From contig NC_091118.1 of assembly GCF_040183065.1 (NCBI RefSeq), forward strand, positions 205,870,186 through 205,934,185: a stretch of DNA of 64,000 bases. Direction: 5' to 3'. Positions 11,226-22,789 of this stretch are shown here, piece by piece. The DNA is from Periplaneta americana. Lineage: Eukaryota; Arthropoda; Insecta; Blattodea; Blattidae. A program made the translations under genes and the position numbers. How positions within the stretch are numbered: position 1 is the stretch's first letter; every line of letters begins with the position of its first letter. The notes under the pieces are model-generated. The model ran no database searches and was not told the DNA's origin. It worked only from the letters and a program-made list of their open reading frames with translations.

Positions 11226-11918
11226 TTAAACGGTTGTTTTGCAGCTCGTTTGCACACTAACATATTCTGAGACGTGTTTCATAATATTGCGCGGTTGGCG
11301 CTCCGCTCAGAAAATAGAGCATGTTGCGTTTTTAAAACCGTTGCTGTAAAATATCCGCTCGTGAGTTCACATCAATTTCAAGCAATGTGTTCTATCAAAG
11401 CGGTTTTCTAACCGCTACGGATAAGGGGACGAAAAACCGTCCCTGCGCGCTAGGCCTGAAACACGATGAAACTATGGAACAGTAACCGAGCGTATTCTTA
11501 TAAAAACCTGAGAACTTTTGCTCGTCTGAATCGACGTGGAGACCTTTGTACTCGTGTAACACTGCGCTGGTTTTCTTACCATAGGCAGAACGCGGGCATT
11601 GTGGTACTGAAAGGGTTTGCATTGTGTGGACCCGATTCAGATGCGATGCCATGTACTGCAAGCAGGCTTCATTCAGCGTGACAGTCGATGTAGCCTTCAG
11701 GGCACAATCAATCCCGTTCGACTCCCCCGTGACCTCGTCGTGCTGTTCAGGTAGCGAGCTCTTTGTTCTTCCGCTGCATTCAGCAACGTGAGGCGGGCAA
11801 TTTGCAAACATAGCGGATCAACGGCGATTATACCGCTAATGATATTAGGCCTACAAGTGCTTTTGATTCCTGGCAATGTCAAGCATGGGAAAGAAAGATC
11901 GCTATGCTGCAAGGAATA
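11226..11918. other. Unassigned sequence
   Basis: Overlapping frames of 71-138 codons occur on both strands (e.g. 11395-11811 minus), but none carries a recognisable motif or is repeated elsewhere in the window. Confidence 0.4.
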
Positions 11919-11920
11919 TA

Positions 11921-12899
11921 CAGGGACATCACTTTATTTTTACTTGCATTTTTATTGTACCTGCATTTCTGAATGTACTTCAATCTCACCCCTTCACTAA
12001 TGTCCTTGCTCCCGTCAGACACACAAACTTACGGCCGCTGTTGCATTCGAAGTCTTCAAGCAGTGAAGTAAACACTGCAGTGTATAGTGTGTTTCATAAA
12101 TATGATTGCGTTTCCTATAGAAAAAAGAACCTATATTAATAATATCGTACTAAAAATTATATTCAAGAAACGATAAATTCAATTTCAGAGAATATGCTTC
12201 AAAATGTTTTTAATAACATGCGTACTGAATTGAAGCCTGCATTGTAATGAACGGCAACCATTTTCAGCAACTTGGTTAAAAATTCAGATTAGTTTTTTTT
12301 TTTTAATTGAGGTGGCTAGAAGCAAAGGAATGCTAGTGACATTTGTAATAACATGAGTTAAGTGCATCCAGTGTAAACAAAAGTATCTAAAATTTTAGTG
12401 GCAAAGGGATATTTTAATCGCATCACACATTAAAATTTAAATAAAAATTTCACCGATTTTACGAAAGCTTAAACATTTAAACCCCATTTTCTCAAAAGTA
12501 ACTTAAGTGTACTTACAGCCCTTTACTTATGAACCCCTCAATTTAAATGCACTCTCTATATTGTATGATAACATCAATAATTAATATGCTAAATAAAGTA
12601 GACATTACATAACGAACGTAGCCGCCTGAAAAGTTGAGTTTTTGAAAAAAAAATGTTACTACTCTACTGTATTTTGATAAATTCCGTAAAAGTGACGATC
12701 AAACTGAAAATCGTAATATCGTATTTCCCTACAACATAAATGGATACACTACTTTTCTCTCCTCCTATACCTAGTAAAATGATTTGTTTACATATTGCAC
12801 TAGTAACATCAAACTCCTGTAATGGCAGGGGGAAACAGTGTTTCCGAATATAGCCAGGTTAATGTTAAAAATGTTGGTAAAAATAAAGTGATGTCCCTG
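11921..12899 (+). mobile_element. T1 transposon, copy 1 (TA-flanked TIR element)
   Basis: CAGGGACATCACTTTATTTT begins at 11921 and its inverse ends at 12899, with TA on both sides. The TIR is perfect for about 23 bp, then imperfect. At about 12201-12251 there is a short in-frame relic ending ACIVMNGNHFQ, the C-terminal signature seen in copies 2 and 3. The family is an internally deleted IS630/Tc1/mariner-type element. Confidence 0.88.
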
Positions 12900-12901
12900 T
12901 A

Positions 12902-14590
12902 TAATAACTAGAGGGTTATGCAGCAAATACTGCAAACTAAGTCCATAAGAAGTTCAAATAAAAATTGTTCAGATTTATTTTCAGTGAAGAATACCGACAT
13001 TTTGAAAGTTATTTTCTTCCATAATAGTGAAACATACTCCCTCTGAATGTTTTTTTTTATGCCAAATACTTTTCCTTGAACCTATCCGTCTTCAGTTCTT
13101 GAGTTCCAATGCGAAATCGCAAGTAACAATGTCAGGACGATCAGCGAGTTTTTCATGTGGGAGTAATGCAGTAGCTATTTCAGGTCATTGCGGATTGTAG
13201 GTGAAAGTTAAGAAAATGTAAGGTTTGTCATGCTTTGAACAAAAGACTTAGCATCTTGTCTAGTTCCTGCATGTTTCGTGAACTACCGTGAAATGTAGAG
13301 GGCAGAATCACTTTTTCCCACTAAGAGATCTTGCTGAGGAGATCAAGAGACTACAAAATCTTGTAGGCCTCTTATTTTATCAGTAAGTAATACCTTTTGG
13401 TCTTTTCTTAGGAATTGTAATTTTTGCGCTTCCTCCAGACAATACTGATCTACCAAATACTGCTGGATTAATTTGTGTAACAATGAATGTTATCCCGTAC
13501 CTATATTTTCTGTAATATAGGCTGTTGTGAGGAATCAATTGCTGAGATGCTGAAAAGGAGGCGAATGATATGGCGGTGTTGTAGAATCTTGTATGCGCCC
13601 TAAATAAAATAAATTGTCCATCGTAAATCGTTAGCAGTTTCAATGTTTCATTCGTTGCTGGTTGCGGGAAATAAACTTACTCATCACGGTAGCAAGAAGT
13701 GAAATGGCCTTCTATTTTTCCTACAACAAAATATGCTTGGCAGCGATCACAAATAATCTAATCGATTAAACCAAAGAAATATGAAATTAATTTTGATGTA
13801 GTTTAAAGACGCAGCTAAAATAGGAACCATGACTCAATTACTACCAAGGAAAATTACAGAATCAAACATATAAATAATCACACCACCATTAAATATATGA
13901 AAAAGACCCACACCACTTGATTAATAACTATAAAAGTATTTCATTTTTGTTACCTTACGTAAGTTCTATAGTTTTCAGAAACATATATATAGCCGTTACT
14001 CAGTAAATTATAGAAATGAACATCTAATATAAAATATTCTTTCTCTGCGTCTACTTACATAAAACCCCAAAAGGTTTCACTTTCATATCATCAGTATAGC
14101 ATTATGTGTTGCATTAACTATAATAATATTTCATTTTTAATGGCAATGTCACCAAACATTCTTAAGTTCTGTAGATCTTAATATCCAATACACAGCTGTA
14201 CTCGGAAAACTATAGAGCAGAGAACCAGACCTGTAAATTATTTTTATACGTTACCAAAAATTTACACAAATGAAGATCGACATATTGGCATTATGATGTG
14301 AAAGAATCTGAGCCATCTGAACTCTAAATATGTCAGCAATCCTGCAGGTCATGGCCTTCGTGTTTTATTATTTATTGTAGTGTGTGTTTTGTTTTATTCT
14401 GAAATGCAATTAATTAGTACTCAAAACTGACGAAAGATGGATTTTGGAAAATAGGAAAATGATGTAGGAAAATTGAAATTTCACTGAAAACTATTATTTT
14501 TCTGAAAAACTTTTGGTTCCAAGCTTCATAATGAGGGGTCATTTATTAAAATCCTTTCAGCCGTTTTCCCGTAATTTCCATTACCAGTTC

Positions 14591-14622
<32 letters not shown>

Positions 14623-15369
14623 GATAATAATAATAATAGTAATAGGCCAGTAATAGTAATAATAATAGTGTTGAGAATAGTAATAATAATAGTAATAATA
14701 TCACGAATTAATTCGAATATTTATTCTGTTACATGCAAAAAAAAAAAAAAAATTGAAAAATGTGCTGTTGGTAAAGAGAATTAATTGTTAAATGAATGCT
14801 TTCTTAGTTTATTCTCAAATTCGTTTGCCGTCTGGCAGTCTCTGACATTGCTCGGTAATGAAGTAATGACGAAACTATGACGTAGCTATGTAACAGTTAT
14901 ACTGTTATACACGACATATGTAGTGATTATTAGTAAGGATTTTACACACGGCGTATAAACGAGCTACTCATTGTATAAGACAGTTAAACGTCTGTATATA
15001 GAGTTTTTATTAGTAATACCGATATTGTGTAGTATAACGTAAATTCAAACGTGTAATGTTAAAAAAATATTTTCTGTACTAAAAATTCACTGCATAATAT
15101 ATTATATTTGTAAACGTGAACATTTATTTTGTGTCCTACGGTGACTGAATGTTTATATGTTAAGACAAGAAGTAATAAAATGGCACTCTCCATCTGCCAT
15201 TCCTCTCAATCTACACAACACAATCGACCGTGCGTTCGTAACTTATTGAGATCCGGTACCCTGGACCGAGACTTTTGAGAGTGTAGGCTAATCCGTCTCA
15301 GGATGGGACCTGATTGTCAAGGCTGAGACAGGATAGTGCGCCTGTCAGCATGGAATTCACGAATGGGGC
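12902..15369. other. Long unassigned AT-rich stretch
   Basis: No gene was recognised in about 2.4 kb. It holds (AT)n at 14596-14621, AAT/AGT-rich units at 14625-14700 and a poly(A) run near 14740. The longest minus frame, 13380-13643, has no motif. Confidence 0.5.
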
Positions 15370-15531
15370 AAATCGCAATATAGCGAACGTAGAAGCTCCA
15401 CCCACGACCCCTTCCACTTTTCCCCTACTAGCTCACCAGACACTCTACGTGATAAGCGAGTGTTGTGTCGAATACACATTTCATGTGGGTGGGGATAACG
15501 TCCCCTACTGGCGTTCGCTATATTGCGATTT
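15370..15531. mobile_element. Small inverted-repeat element
   Basis: 20-bp perfect inverted repeats (AAATCGCAATATAGCGAACG at 15370-15389, its complement at 15512-15531) enclose 122 bp that contain further partial complementarity (CCACCCAC / GTGGGTGG). No clear target duplication; a miniature element or foldback is likely. Confidence 0.6.
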
Positions 15532-15579
15532 AATGTCACTCAGTCCACCTGTTGGACTTGGACAATCATGGGCTATATA

Positions 15580-16708
15580 CGTGGGGTGTAACTTTAATAG
15601 TGGCAACACTGCTGTAAAAGCGAAACGAGGCGGAGTTCATTGTTGTCACTTCTACCACATGTTAGTCTATGTCTGCGTTCCTTCCCCCCTAAAAGGACTC
15701 TTCCGTCTGACTCACAGCGCATGCGCTATGGAGAGTTGGAGTTATAGTCCCGTCGCTCTAATTTCCGGCAGCCAATCACCTTACAGGTCGGCTACATTTA
15801 AACGTGTGCGTCTTGTGATTCGCTAGTGAAGAAGTTATGCATCTCCTAAGGATCGATAAATACTTAATATAATCGCCCGCCATTTTGGCTCTTTCGTTTG
15901 CGTTCGCAGAAAGCACACGAGGACGTTATTTGCCGCTGAATTATTTGCTGAATTACAGTGCGTTTGATTTATTATCATAGGAGCTACGACATGTTAATGT
16001 TTAACGGTGTGGCAAATAGATCCCTCGTCTGGTAGCTCGGCAACGAAAGAACAAAAATGACGAACGATACTACTTACTTAGACTTTATAGAACCTTGACT
16101 TCCTAAGACGTAAGCAAAGAGGAGGAGTCACGCCGGGAATAACAGCGTCGCGACTTTAGTTTCCTGTTAGTTACAGCTCTAAGCGGTTGTGTTTCGCCAT
16201 GTTTACAAAGCAGGAACAGTGATCTTGGCTGAATGTTAATGCACAGCATTTCCGTCATTTTTTTTAGCATAATCTGAGAACAGCGTTGCGAAGAAAGCGT
16301 CCACACGTTTTGCAGAACCCTCCCATCATTTTGCAGGATAATGCAGGGGCGCACACGGCACAGCCTGTAGCTGATTTGTACTGTCGCTTGGGGTGGGAAG
16401 TGCTTTTCCATCCTCCACATTCACCAGACTTAAGCCCCTGTGATTATGTCTTAATTCCGAAGAAGAAAGAAACACTTCGTGACGTTTGATTCCGGACTGT
16501 TCCCGATATTCTGCAGGCAGTAGGGCTGTCCATCAGAAACATCAACACAACAGAAGCTGCTACAAGGATACTACGACTTCAACATCGCTGGCAACGAGTT
16601 GTTGACAATGCTGGTTACTACATTGAAGGACTGTAGAAGTTTCGCAGATGTATCACTTGTATATTCGTAATAAATAAATAGTTGCCATTATTAAAGTTAC
16701 AACCTATG
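15580..16708 (+). mobile_element. mariner-like element, degenerate
   Basis: The ends match as imperfect inverted repeats: GTAACTTTAATAGTGGCAAC near the left and the complement of GTAACTTTAATAATGGCAAC at the right, with TA outside each. The 3' half carries transposase relics (see 16271-16636). The 5' half shows no transposase start, so the element is rearranged or carries foreign DNA. Confidence 0.8.
16271..16636 (+). pseudogene. mariner transposase C-terminal relic
   Basis: The frame reads ILQDNAGAHTAQPVADLYCR (second catalytic Asp in the QDNA motif), then FHPPHSPDLSPCDYVLIPKK, the conserved mariner HSPDLxPxDY block with the third acidic residue. A stop follows at about 16487, and in-frame homology resumes as LQHRWQRVVDNAGYYIEGL before the final stop near 16636. 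The N-terminal HTH and first catalytic Asp are missing. It lies inside the TIR pair 15580-16708. Confidence 0.85.
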
Positions 16709-16739
16709 TAGGTCGCGCAATGGACCTATGGAAGCCTTA

Positions 16740-17574
16740 AGGTACGGTCACACGTCGCTACTTTTGCAGTCCTGCAGTACAAAAAACTGCGCAACTCTCG
16801 TACTGCGACGTGTGATCAACGGTGCAACCCGAAAAGTAGCGGCTGCCGAACCTGCTCCCCGCTACTTTTCCATGCTGCGCGCAGCTTAAAAGTAGCGACG
16901 TGTGAACAGGGTTCTCAGGGTTGCAGCCGCAGCATTTTTGATATCGGTTTTGTTGAAACTTTTGCTGCGGTTGCAACCAGTGTTACCACCCAAATGTGCC
17001 AATGATACTTTTATTGTTTGGATATATTTTAATGTTAAATATGATGAAAATAAATTATTTGTAACAGTTATTAAATACACAACACAGTCTGAGCATAATT
17101 GCTGACGATATAATTCATTTTTTAAATTTTCCGTAGTGTAGTTCCAAACAGGAGGGTTGCCAACATTGATTACATGAATATACTGTTGGTTATCATTTAA
17201 GTATATAGGCGTTTTTAAAAGCTTTATAGGAAAAATAATGTCAATTTCTGAATACTAGATACGACAGAAACTTAAATAATAGATAAGTAAGCTGTCGCAT
17301 GAGTTTATTAATAATGCGAACATAACCACAAAATGTATATTGAGAAGTCAACACGGAGATGGAAACCTGCAGCATGACTGGGGCTGCAAAAGTAGCGCCT
17401 TGTGTGTGAACAGACTCGCAACCTCCAGTTGCAACTTTTGCAGCACTCGGGTTGCGCAGCACGAAAAGTAGCGTACAGCGCGCTCCTTTTGGCTTACGTA
17501 TGAACACGACACGCAACTTTTGTAGCTGCAGTACAAAAGTTGCGCTGCAAAAGTAGCGACGTGTGACCGTACCT
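16740..17574. mobile_element. Harbinger-type miniature element (TTA TSD)
   Basis: Perfect 30-bp TIRs start AGGTACGGTCACACGTCGCT at 16740 and end at 17574, flanked by TTA at 16737-16739 and 17575-17577. Inside, the block AAAAGTAGCG or its complement recurs near both ends (about 16834, 16862, 16890, 17393, 17465, 17548), like subterminal transposase-binding repeats. No transposase frame is visible. A 3-bp TWA duplication is typical of PIF/Harbinger. Confidence 0.85.
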
Positions 17575-17823
17575 TTAGTGCAGGGATGTCGAATAGCGCT
17601 CTCGAGCTGCGAACTGAAGAGCCTTCACTCTTCCCTTACCGTACAACGGTTGAACACAGGTAGCAGGCAGCCTGGCCGAATGATCGTAAACAAAAACGAA
17701 ACTGCGGCGGCTGGTACTTTGATAACTTTTATACATCTTACCAGTTGATTAGGAACTCAGTTTAGATTTGCACTTGATGAACTCTGATAAACAAAGAATG
17801 TAGGCTACATGAGGATGAATTAT

Positions 17824-17828
<5 letters not shown>

Positions 17829-17920
<92 letters not shown>

Positions 17921-17921
17921 G
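17829..17921. repeat. (AAT)n microsatellite
   Basis: Near-pure AAT tract with two TGATAG-type interruptions, inside the hAT element. Confidence 0.95.
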
Positions 17922-18017
17922 AATTTTATCTACTGGGTCATTCCATGAATGTTGTTCGTTAGTGACGGAAATAAATCTTAATAATAATGTTGTCAATATC
18001 ATGTTTAAAATATCAAC

Positions 18018-18564
18018 TTTGTGTGTATGTAATTTACAATTCATTTTATATATCAATATGCCTGGTAAATTATTAAATAAGTATATAATAAATATATAAT
18101 AAATTTCAATCTTAAGACATATCAACTTGCAAATGTTTATTTGCTATTTAATAACAACATATGAACGTTTTCGCCGTTTAGGGCATCTTCAGATATAACA
18201 AAAAACATGTAATCTGGACCTATAATAGTAAATTATGCAAATGACATGGAGTAGAGAACAATATATGTGATACATAAGATTCATGAGCTTTATATAAATT
18301 ATGACATAATACAGGATGAATATTGAGATGGTCTTTGGATTTGGATTTTGAATCTTATGTATCACATATATTGTTCTCTACTCCATGTCATTTGCATAAT
18401 TTACTATTATAGGTCCAGATTACATGTTTTTTGTTATATCTGAAGATGCCCTAAACGGCGAAAACGTTCATATGTTGTTATTAAATAGCAAATAAACATT
18501 TGCAAGTTGATATGTCTTAAGATTGAAATTTATTATATACTTATTTAATAATTTGTGTGTATGT
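18018..18564. mobile_element. Long palindromic insertion (possible Penelope-like)
   Basis: Arms at about 18066-18283 and 18349-18554 are complementary over ~205 bp with essentially one 11-bp length difference, around a ~65-bp spacer. The direct repeat TTTGTGTGTATGT at 18018-18030 and 18552-18564 (13 bp) may be the target duplication. Each arm carries CTGAAGATGCCCTAAACGGC then GAAAACG, reminiscent of the CUGANGA/GAAA core of hammerhead motifs in Penelope-like elements. The rest of a ribozyme fold is not convincing. Confidence 0.6.
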
Positions 18565-18639
18565 GTTGTAGCAGTGCAACTCAAATTCAGAAACGTAAAC
18601 TGTTTTGATGTACAAAATTAATTACTTTTAGCGTGGCAT

Positions 18640-19349
18640 GAAATTTGTTCATAGTTTTTGTTACAGATTCAAAAATATCTCCTCCTCGAGTTCGATCCTT
18701 TAGTGAAATGACATCTACAAGATCTCCATGAACATTGAAATCTGAATCGACATTCCTTATGAATATACTGTAGCTAGCTGCGCCGTATCTTTCCGGTCGG
18801 TACTTTCATCAAGAGCTATAGTGAGTAATGAGTGAAAGTTTTCATTCTTGCTATCAGTTGTTCCTCCAAGTTATCTCCCATTTATGATACGCGCTCTGCA
18901 ACAATATTACGAGACAAACATATACATTTAAAATCATTAACGTATTCCGGACATGCAACAGCTATGAGACAGCCTTTCACAAATTCGCCGTCAGTAAATA
19001 GCTTTGAAGTCGTTGCAATAATTTCACAAATTTTGTAGCTAGCACGAACCAAGATTATTCTACTAACACCCGATGATGATGGAAGGTTTTCTGAATTCAA
19101 TCTTGATCTTAATTCTTCTACAGCCTTTTCACGAGTGAAACCGGATAACTTTTCTGGTCCATAAGCTTCAGCATGACGTGTAGGATTAAAATGCCTTTTA
19201 ATATTATGATGGCTAATGCATCCAAGTTCTTTTCTACATATTAAGCAATGTGCCTTTCCGTCCTTCAAGATAAATAAATATTTATCTGTCCACTCACTAT
19301 TGAATCGTCGTTCCACATCCATACCAGCCGCCAGAGTTGATAAACACAC
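18640..19349 (-). pseudogene. hAT transposase N-terminal relic (BED-type)
   Basis: The minus frame at 18882-19349 (155 codons) starts with an R-R-F-N-S-E-W segment and has a Cys-x2-Cys...His zinc-finger pattern (AHCLICRKELGCISHHNIKR then H), like BED-type fingers of the GTF2IRD2/ZBED group of hAT proteins. After a frame break near 18882, codons for LALDESTDRKD follow on the minus strand at about 18795-18835, matching the start of the hAT catalytic domain. The catalytic core and C-terminal dimerisation domain are missing, displaced by the palindrome and (AAT)n sequence. Confidence 0.8.
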
Positions 19350-19467
19350 TGCGTACAGAACACTGCTACAGCGAGCTGACTGACTGTCGTTTCAGCTCAG
19401 CTACGGTAGGAAACAGTATTAATCGTTTCACAGTTTGAGAGCGCTGTTCGACATCCCTGCCTTAGTG

Positions 19468-20587
19468 CAAGGATATGTCACGGATCAAGCCCTGGTAAAA
19501 GTCGAGACGAGCCAAATACCGTTTTGTTTCTAAGTTTTATTCGTTATTTTTTTTTTTATTACATTCCACTGTTGACCACAAAATACTGTTAAATACATTT
19601 CCGTAGTCGGTGGGACATGAGGCGTGCTTCAGAACAAGATTCCCTTCATTTATAAACTACGGGTTCGGATGTGAATATAATCGTACTTCTTGCTGGTTTT
19701 GTTGCCCTCGTTGTTATCTGGTTCTTCCTTATGGCGACGTGCTCTCAAGGAAAGAAGAGGGAATGTGGTGGGGGTTATAATTCGCGCTGTTAACTTCTCT
19801 ACTTCCCTTCTTGCAGGAGGGGAGATTGGTGGATCGTCGCATGTCGACCGGCATTTGTCAACACGTCCATCCTACAGCGACAAGGGGAGGGGAACCATCA
19901 GCCACATCCCTTCCCTGGGAGGGTGAGTACATGAGATAGAGAAATTATTTCCCGTTGACAGCAGGACACGAACGAAGAAAGAAAGTGAAGAGGGAAAATG
20001 GATAACAGTCAGGAAAAGATAAATCTAGTATTTGACAGCGTGAGGGAAGATTTTGTTTACCTAATGCTCCATATCCTGACAACTTTGTTTATCTAAAGAG
20101 TGTTGTACGATTGCTTTGCGTTTAAAATCGACTGGATTTAGAATGCTTGCTAGCTGAAACTTGTAGTCCTTCACTCAGTTTCAAGGGTTGTTTGGAATCA
20201 ATCCGTGCGTATAGTTGCCATAGAGATTCCAAACCTCACGATTTTGGCGGGCGACTATCGATTTTGAGGCCCATATATCTCGTCCTGCCAGCATTATTTT
20301 TGGTAATTCTACAGAAGTACTAGACCATATCTGTACAAACAGCGCTCAACGAGTGCGCGCGCTCCTTCGGAGCGGGAGAGCCGTGTTTACCGCTCGCCGA
20401 AACGGAGAGGAAGATACGTCAGAATGACATAGACTTGATATGGGTAGAGGAGAGGGAAACGACCACTCAGTCATCTAGTGGAGTGCAGTGTGTAGGCCTA
20501 TTCTCAGTAACTGTTTCAGATTGCTTACCTACTGCTGCAGTACAGTATGGAGGAATCTAAAAGACGAAACATAACATTTAACCTTTA
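19468..20587. other. Unassigned sequence
   Basis: A plus frame at 19690-19926 (78 codons) has no motif. 20330-20420 is locally GC-rich. No repeat ends recognised. Confidence 0.4.
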
Positions 20588-21564
20588 GGGTGCTGTTCAT
20601 AGACATTTCGCTAACCCGCGCTACGAGCGTGCTAAACTAGCCCCGGCTATCGACTGATTACTTGTAAAGGATTCATATTGTAAATTTATTTCAACTCAAC
20701 AATAATAATTCCTTTCTACAATCCACATTAAACGCTCTCGGCAACAATGAGATTTGCTCTCCACACAGTAACACAGTATTCGTTAGTGCACTCCACTGAC
20801 GACAATGACAATTTACGTGGACTATTACGAACAACAATGAACTGTTAATCTTAACTAATATTTACAAAGCACTATTTACAACACAGAACGGCCAGTTATC
20901 AGTTCACAGCTCGTTTATCTTGGCTAGTTCTTCTAGCTCAGTCACTCGCGTTAACAGTATCTCGAACCACAGACCTTCAGAGACAGTCCACTGTACTCGA
21001 ACTCAGGTCCCTCCAACTGCGGTCCACTGCACTCGAACTCAGGCCTTCGGATGCTGACACAGTTGCGGACGCACACTCAAGTCGAACTCCGGTACACAAG
21101 ACTGGCTTGCTCTGTTCACTGGCTTACTCACTGAATGGCTGAATGAACCGAAAACTCTCAAGTTCGCTCGTGTTTCTTCTTTTATATCTAAACCATAGTT
21201 GCGAGAAATTTCTACGGGTGTGCAGAGATAGCTCTCTCGAATTATCTGGATACCTCCACTTCGACGGACTTCTGGAAGAGTCGGGAGGGTCCGTCCCCCC
21301 TTCACTCCGCACGTAGCAGTTGCGCGCGCAACCTCCCCTCGTCGCGTTGACGTAATACACCCCCTCTGCTCTTCAGCATGCAGATGCTCCCCGTACCAGC
21401 GTCTCGTCTGCCGCGCGCCCTGTTGGACGCGTATTCGAACCCCGTTGCAGCTGTCACAATATCATATTATATCGCTAACACTGGTTTATGAATATGAAAA
21501 ACGTTAGTTCGCTGATCATCCACCGGAAGCCCGCGCTAAGAATGTCTATGAATAGGTATGGCCC
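20588..21564. mobile_element. TIR element split by an LTR
   Basis: Left end GGGTGCTGTTCATAGACATT (20588 on) and right end with the complement of ATTCATAGACATTCTTAGCG (to 21564) form imperfect inverted repeats, with TTTA and TTAA outside. Without the LTR at 20679-21458 the element is under 200 bp. The TTAA-type flank suggests a piggyBac-like miniature element, with the left site mutated. Confidence 0.6.
20679..21458. mobile_element. Solo LTR, copy 2 (780 bp)
   Basis: Same family as 8014-8790: starts TGTAAATTTATTTCAACTC, ends GCAGCTGTCACA. The 4-bp duplication ATAT lies at 20675-20678 and 21459-21462. It sits inside a small TIR element. Confidence 0.85.
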
Positions 21565-21673
21565 TTAATGATTTACAGCTCGAACTTATTGATCTTCAAT
21601 GTGACCTAAGGGGTAAAGATCGTTTGAATAATACTACTAGCTTGGTTGAGTTTTACAAGAATAAACATTAGCA

Positions 21674-21921
21674 GTCCACCACACCTGTGGAGTAACGATC
21701 AGCGCGTCTGGCTGCGAAACCAGGTGGCTCGAGTTCGAATCCCGGTCGGGGCAAGTTACCTGGTTGAGGTTTTTTCCGGGATTTTCCCTCAACCCAATAC
21801 GAGCAAATGCTGGGTAACTTTCGGTGCTGGACCCCGGACTCATTTCACCGGCATTATCACCATTTCATTCAGACGCTAAATAACCTAGATGTTGATACAG
21901 CGTCGTAAAATAACCCAATAA
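21674..21921 (+). mobile_element. SINE-1, complete copy with TSD
   Basis: The head carries an A-box-like GTAACGATCAGCGCGTCTGG (about 21691-21710) and a B-box-like GAGTTCGAATCCCGG (about 21730), so it is tRNA-derived. The body includes GGGGCAAGTTACCTGGTTGA and GACCCCGGACTCATTTCACC, and the end is TAAAATAACCCAATA. The direct repeat AAACATTAGCA at 21663-21673 and 21922-21932 is the target duplication. Headless minus-strand relatives are at 7015-7187 and 57043-57220. Confidence 0.92.
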
Positions 21922-21932
21922 AAACATTAGCA

Positions 21933-22785
21933 ATAATATCCACGACTTCACAGGCTGGCTGTGAAAATGATTGCTATGTTTGGCTCAACATTTATATTTG
22001 TGAGCAACTGTTTTCTATAATCAACTTTAATAAAGGCAGACATCGAACATCTGTAACTGATGTTTCATTACGATCAGTAGGCTACTGTTCTTTTCAGCTG
22101 CCAACAGCATAAAAGCCCGTTTTGATGTACTGATAAATAAAAATATAACAAAATGATATTGTACATTTAAGTAGCTACAGAATTTCTATTATTTCTGTAA
22201 AATGAATATTTCTTTATTAATTAATAATAGTCCAAGATAGTTTTGCAAACACTGAACGGGAATCTTCCAGTCTACCCTTATGTAGAGCGCAGCTATTATC
22301 TGCATTCCGCTCATGAGCTGCGAGCCGGCTCGGAGAGCGCAAACCTTGTGCAGGCCTGTACTAGACAATTCATGTCAGAATCAGCCCGCAATGTGTTCTT
22401 CGCCCGCGGTGCAAGATCTCGTGCTCGCGGGCGCCTGCACTCTTCGACTCTTTCGCTGGAAGAGGGGTGGGAGGAGGTGAATATGTACACTGGTAACACG
22501 AAATATACGATTGCTTGCTTTACTGTGCCTACTAAAAACAACACGATGGCGTGTTTAATTAATTTTGTTGGGGTGATGGGAAGACTTAATTAACTCTTTT
22601 TATATTTGAATAACCAGGATTGAAAATGCATTAAGTCCAAAGAAGCAGATTTTACAGGAGAGGCAAAAAAACGTTGTAACTCCATTACTTTCTGTGAAAG
22701 AATAATGACTAGATTGATTTTATAGAGTTTTCATACCTACACATGTACCAGTAACACTATTGAAGATAAGTGCAATCAGTATGGA
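21933..22785. other. Unassigned sequence
   Basis: The 116-codon plus frame at 22243-22593 has no motif. 22300-22450 is GC-rich and contains short inverted matches. Confidence 0.4.
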
Positions 22786-22789
22786 AATA

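Larger units (their letters stand above)
17581..19459 (-). mobile_element. hAT element with nested insertions
   Basis: CAGGGATGTCGAATAGCGCT at 17581 and its imperfect complement ending at 19459 form ~33-bp TIRs. The 8-bp flanks are CTTTAGTG (17573-17580) and CCTTAGTG (19460-19467), matching at 7 of 8. Size is 1879 bp including an (AAT)n tract and a palindromic insertion. The left TSD overlaps the TTA duplication of the Harbinger-type element next door, so the hAT element landed almost exactly on that element's edge. Confidence 0.88.

Noticed and set aside
11395-11811. 138-codon minus frame as a gene
   Set aside because: Competing frame on the plus strand, no motif, not repeated elsewhere.
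15314-15826. 170-codon plus frame as a gene
   Set aside because: It spans an inverted-repeat element and the end of a mariner-like element; no domain motif.
17809-18125. Poly-Asn and poly-Leu frames over microsatellites (also at 3480, 37585, 49428, 50101)
   Set aside because: Low-complexity translations of AAT, ATT or AGT tracts.
18066-18554. Active hammerhead ribozymes in the palindrome arms
   Set aside because: CTGAAGA and GAAA blocks are present with a short stem II, but stem I and the cleavage triplet do not pair convincingly by eye.
22243-22593. 116-codon plus frame as a gene
   Set aside because: GC-rich local sequence with open frames on both strands and no motif.
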